Source of the DNA: Calothrix anomala FACHB-343
GTDB lineage: Bacteria > Cyanobacteriota > Cyanobacteriia > Cyanobacteriales > Nostocaceae
Reading direction: 5' to 3'
DNA: 33,783 nt
Assembly: GCF_014696435.1 (NCBI RefSeq)
Contig: NZ_JACJQG010000091.1
Coordinates: 1-33,783 of the forward strand
The number at the start of each line of letters is the position of its first letter. Within the stretch, counting starts at the first letter, position 1. The translations under genes and the position numbers were made by a program. The notes under the pieces were generated by a model. The model was not told the origin of the DNA. It searched no databases and saw only the letters and a list, made by a program, of their open reading frames with translations. This document shows, one piece after another, positions 32,559 through 33,783 of this stretch.

Positions 32559-33635
32559 CTATTGACTCCTTTGCCTCACCAACTCCGCGCCTAACTCAAT
32601 TGCAGCTTTCATACTCGTAGGATCGGCAATTCCCTTACCCGCAATATCAAAAGCCGTACCATGATCCGGTGAAGTCCTAACAAAAGGAAGACCAATCGTA
32701 GTATTAACAGCGCGGTCAAAAGCCATCAATTTCACCGGAATTAAACCTTGGTCGTGGTACAGTGCTAAATAACCATCAGCTGAATTTTGACTTTGACCGT
32801 TGCCATACCAAGCTTGACCAGGCTTTACCCACATCGTATCAGGTGGAATAGGCCCTTCTAGCTGCCACTGGGGACGGTTTTGTCGTTCTTGTTCTAGCCA
32901 GGGAATTAACCAATCGATTTCTTCTGTTCCCAATTGTCCCTGTTCGCCACTGTGGGGATTTAAACCCGCGATCGCTATTTTCCCATTTTCAATGCCAAAA
33001 TCTTGCTCTAAACAATCCACCAGCAAATCCAGCTTCTTTGTTAATAATTGCGGTGTCAGCGTCTTGGATACTTGACAAAGGGGAATATGTGTAGTAGCCA
33101 ATAAAGTACGCAACGTCCAATTAGTATAAGGCGATCGCGCTACAAATAACATCCCAAAGCGCTCCACACCCGATTTTTGGGCTAAAAGTTCCGTTTGTCC
33201 GGGATAATCGTAGCCAGCAGCCTTCCAAGCCGATTTGGCAATGGGAGCCGTAACAATACCATCAAATTTACCAGCTAACGTTTGCGCGATCGCATATTCC
33301 ATATAAGCAAAACTCGCCGCACCACTCGCTTTATTTCCAGTGCCGATGATAATTTCATCTTGAATATCTGCTGGTAATGGCACATCAATCACAGATAAAT
33401 TGGCTGGATTTGCCAACGTAATGCGATCGCTCACGGGCAAATTTATGTAAATTTTGTTCAATAAATCTAAACTACCGATTATCGTCACATCATAATTTTG
33501 CCACCAATCGAAATCAGCCAAAGCCTTTAAAATCACCTCCGCACCAATTCCCGCCGGATCTCCCAACGTCAACGCCAACCTGGGGCGATTATGAGAAGCT
33601 GAATTAACTACCTGATTTTGATTAACTTGGTACAT
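32559..33635 (-). CDS. pdxA: 4-hydroxythreonine-4-phosphate dehydrogenase
   Basis: An NAD-dependent dehydrogenase/decarboxylase of the deoxyxylulose-5-phosphate-dependent pyridoxal phosphate pathway, acting as a metal-bound dimer. 358 residues. Motifs seen: [18 protein letters not shown] at the N terminus, [32 protein letters not shown], the metal-binding histidines in [20 protein letters not shown] and [16 protein letters not shown]. The first 18 residues ([18 protein letters not shown]) are a little longer than usual; no internal start is clearly better. The stop abuts an STRR tract. Confidence 0.96.
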   Translation of the reverse strand: MYQVNQNQVVNSASHNRPRLALTLGDPAGIGAEVILKALADFDWWQNYDVTIIGSLDLLNKIYINLPVSDRITLANPANLSVIDVPLPADIQDEIIIGTGNKASGAASFAYMEYAIAQTLAGKFDGIVTAPIAKSAWKAAGYDYPGQTELLAQKSGVERFGMLFVARSPYTNWTLRTLLATTHIPLCQVSKTLTPQLLTKKLDLLVDCLEQDFGIENGKIAIAGLNPHSGEQGQLGTEEIDWLIPWLEQERQNRPQWQLEGPIPPDTMWVKPGQAWYGNGQSQNSADGYLALYHDQGLIPVKLMAFDRAVNTTIGLPFVRTSPDHGTAFDIAGKGIADPTSMKAAIELGAELVRQRSQ

Positions 33636-33732
33636 AAAATTACTTAATAGTTTTGTCTAACAACTAAATTACCTAGTTGCTTAAAACCCAATCGCAACAG
33701 ACACAACTTCCAAAAAACTATCAAGAAAATTC

Positions 33733-33783
33733 CCCTTCCCTGCTCCCTACTCCCTGCCCCCTTGCCCCCTGCCCCCTGCCCCC
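33733..33783. repeat. Pyrimidine-rich STRR tract, TGCCCCC-type heptamer, cut by the window edge
   Basis: CCCTGCTCCCTACTCCCTGC followed by repeated TGCCCCC/TTGCCCCC units runs to the last base of the window, so its length is not known. Confidence 0.85.

Overview
The window looks like a piece of a filamentous heterocyst-forming-type cyanobacterial chromosome (Nostocales: Nostoc, Calothrix or Tolypothrix-like). The basis is HIP1 octamers (GCGATCGC) throughout, more than a dozen tandem heptamer repeat tracts of the STRR type (GTCAACA, ATGCCCC, ATTGGTC, TTTTGAA, AATGACT and others) between genes, and clearly cyanobacterial proteins: an SLH-type porin, cytochrome c6, a GUN4 domain, a caspase-like protease and a plant-type ferredoxin. 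No rRNA, tRNA, CRISPR array or prophage was found.

Layout. 1-816: the tail of a decayed TnpB element, a roughly 160 bp inverted-repeat element and a long palindrome. 817-4764: a histidine kinase and an OmpR-type response regulator on the same strand, separated by an IS200/IS605-type element that carries only tnpB. 4934-5443: an orphan helix-turn-helix protein of IS630 type. 5801-12537: four co-directional genes that look like one unit: a DUF1611 P-loop protein, a fused ABC exporter with unusual nucleotide-binding motifs, a three-part protein (AMMECR1-like region, alpha/alpha-toroid-like region, aspartyl/asparaginyl beta-hydroxylase domain) and an SLH porin whose GTG start overlaps the preceding stop. 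12623-15908 (minus strand): a geranylgeranyl-reductase-family flavoprotein, frr, pyrH and a thioredoxin-fold protein lacking the usual cysteine pair. 16893-21520 (plus): an alpha/beta hydrolase and cobalamin-dependent methionine synthase metH, which carries an interspersed repeat in frame. 21726-23475 (minus): an aldo/keto reductase, cytochrome c6 and a 73-residue protein. 23704-30306: a coiled-coil protein, a methyltransferase, small membrane proteins, a [2Fe-2S] ferredoxin and Tex. 30864-32342: a caspase-like protease fused to GUN4. 32559-33635 (minus): pdxA.

How the genes work together. Most of the window is housekeeping: translation recycling and UMP kinase (frr/pyrH overlap), methionine and pyridoxal phosphate synthesis, and electron carriers. 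The parts that could be a new system are the 5801-12537 gene set, which combines a possible amino-acid-modifying P-loop enzyme, an Fe(II)/2-oxoglutarate-type hydroxylase fusion, an exporter and an outer-membrane porin, and the caspase-GUN4 fusion, which suggests a protease under tetrapyrrole control. Repeats encroach on genes repeatedly: STRR tracts supply stop codons, a likely start codon and the last residues of cytochrome c6. All domain calls come from reading motifs by eye; no database search was run.
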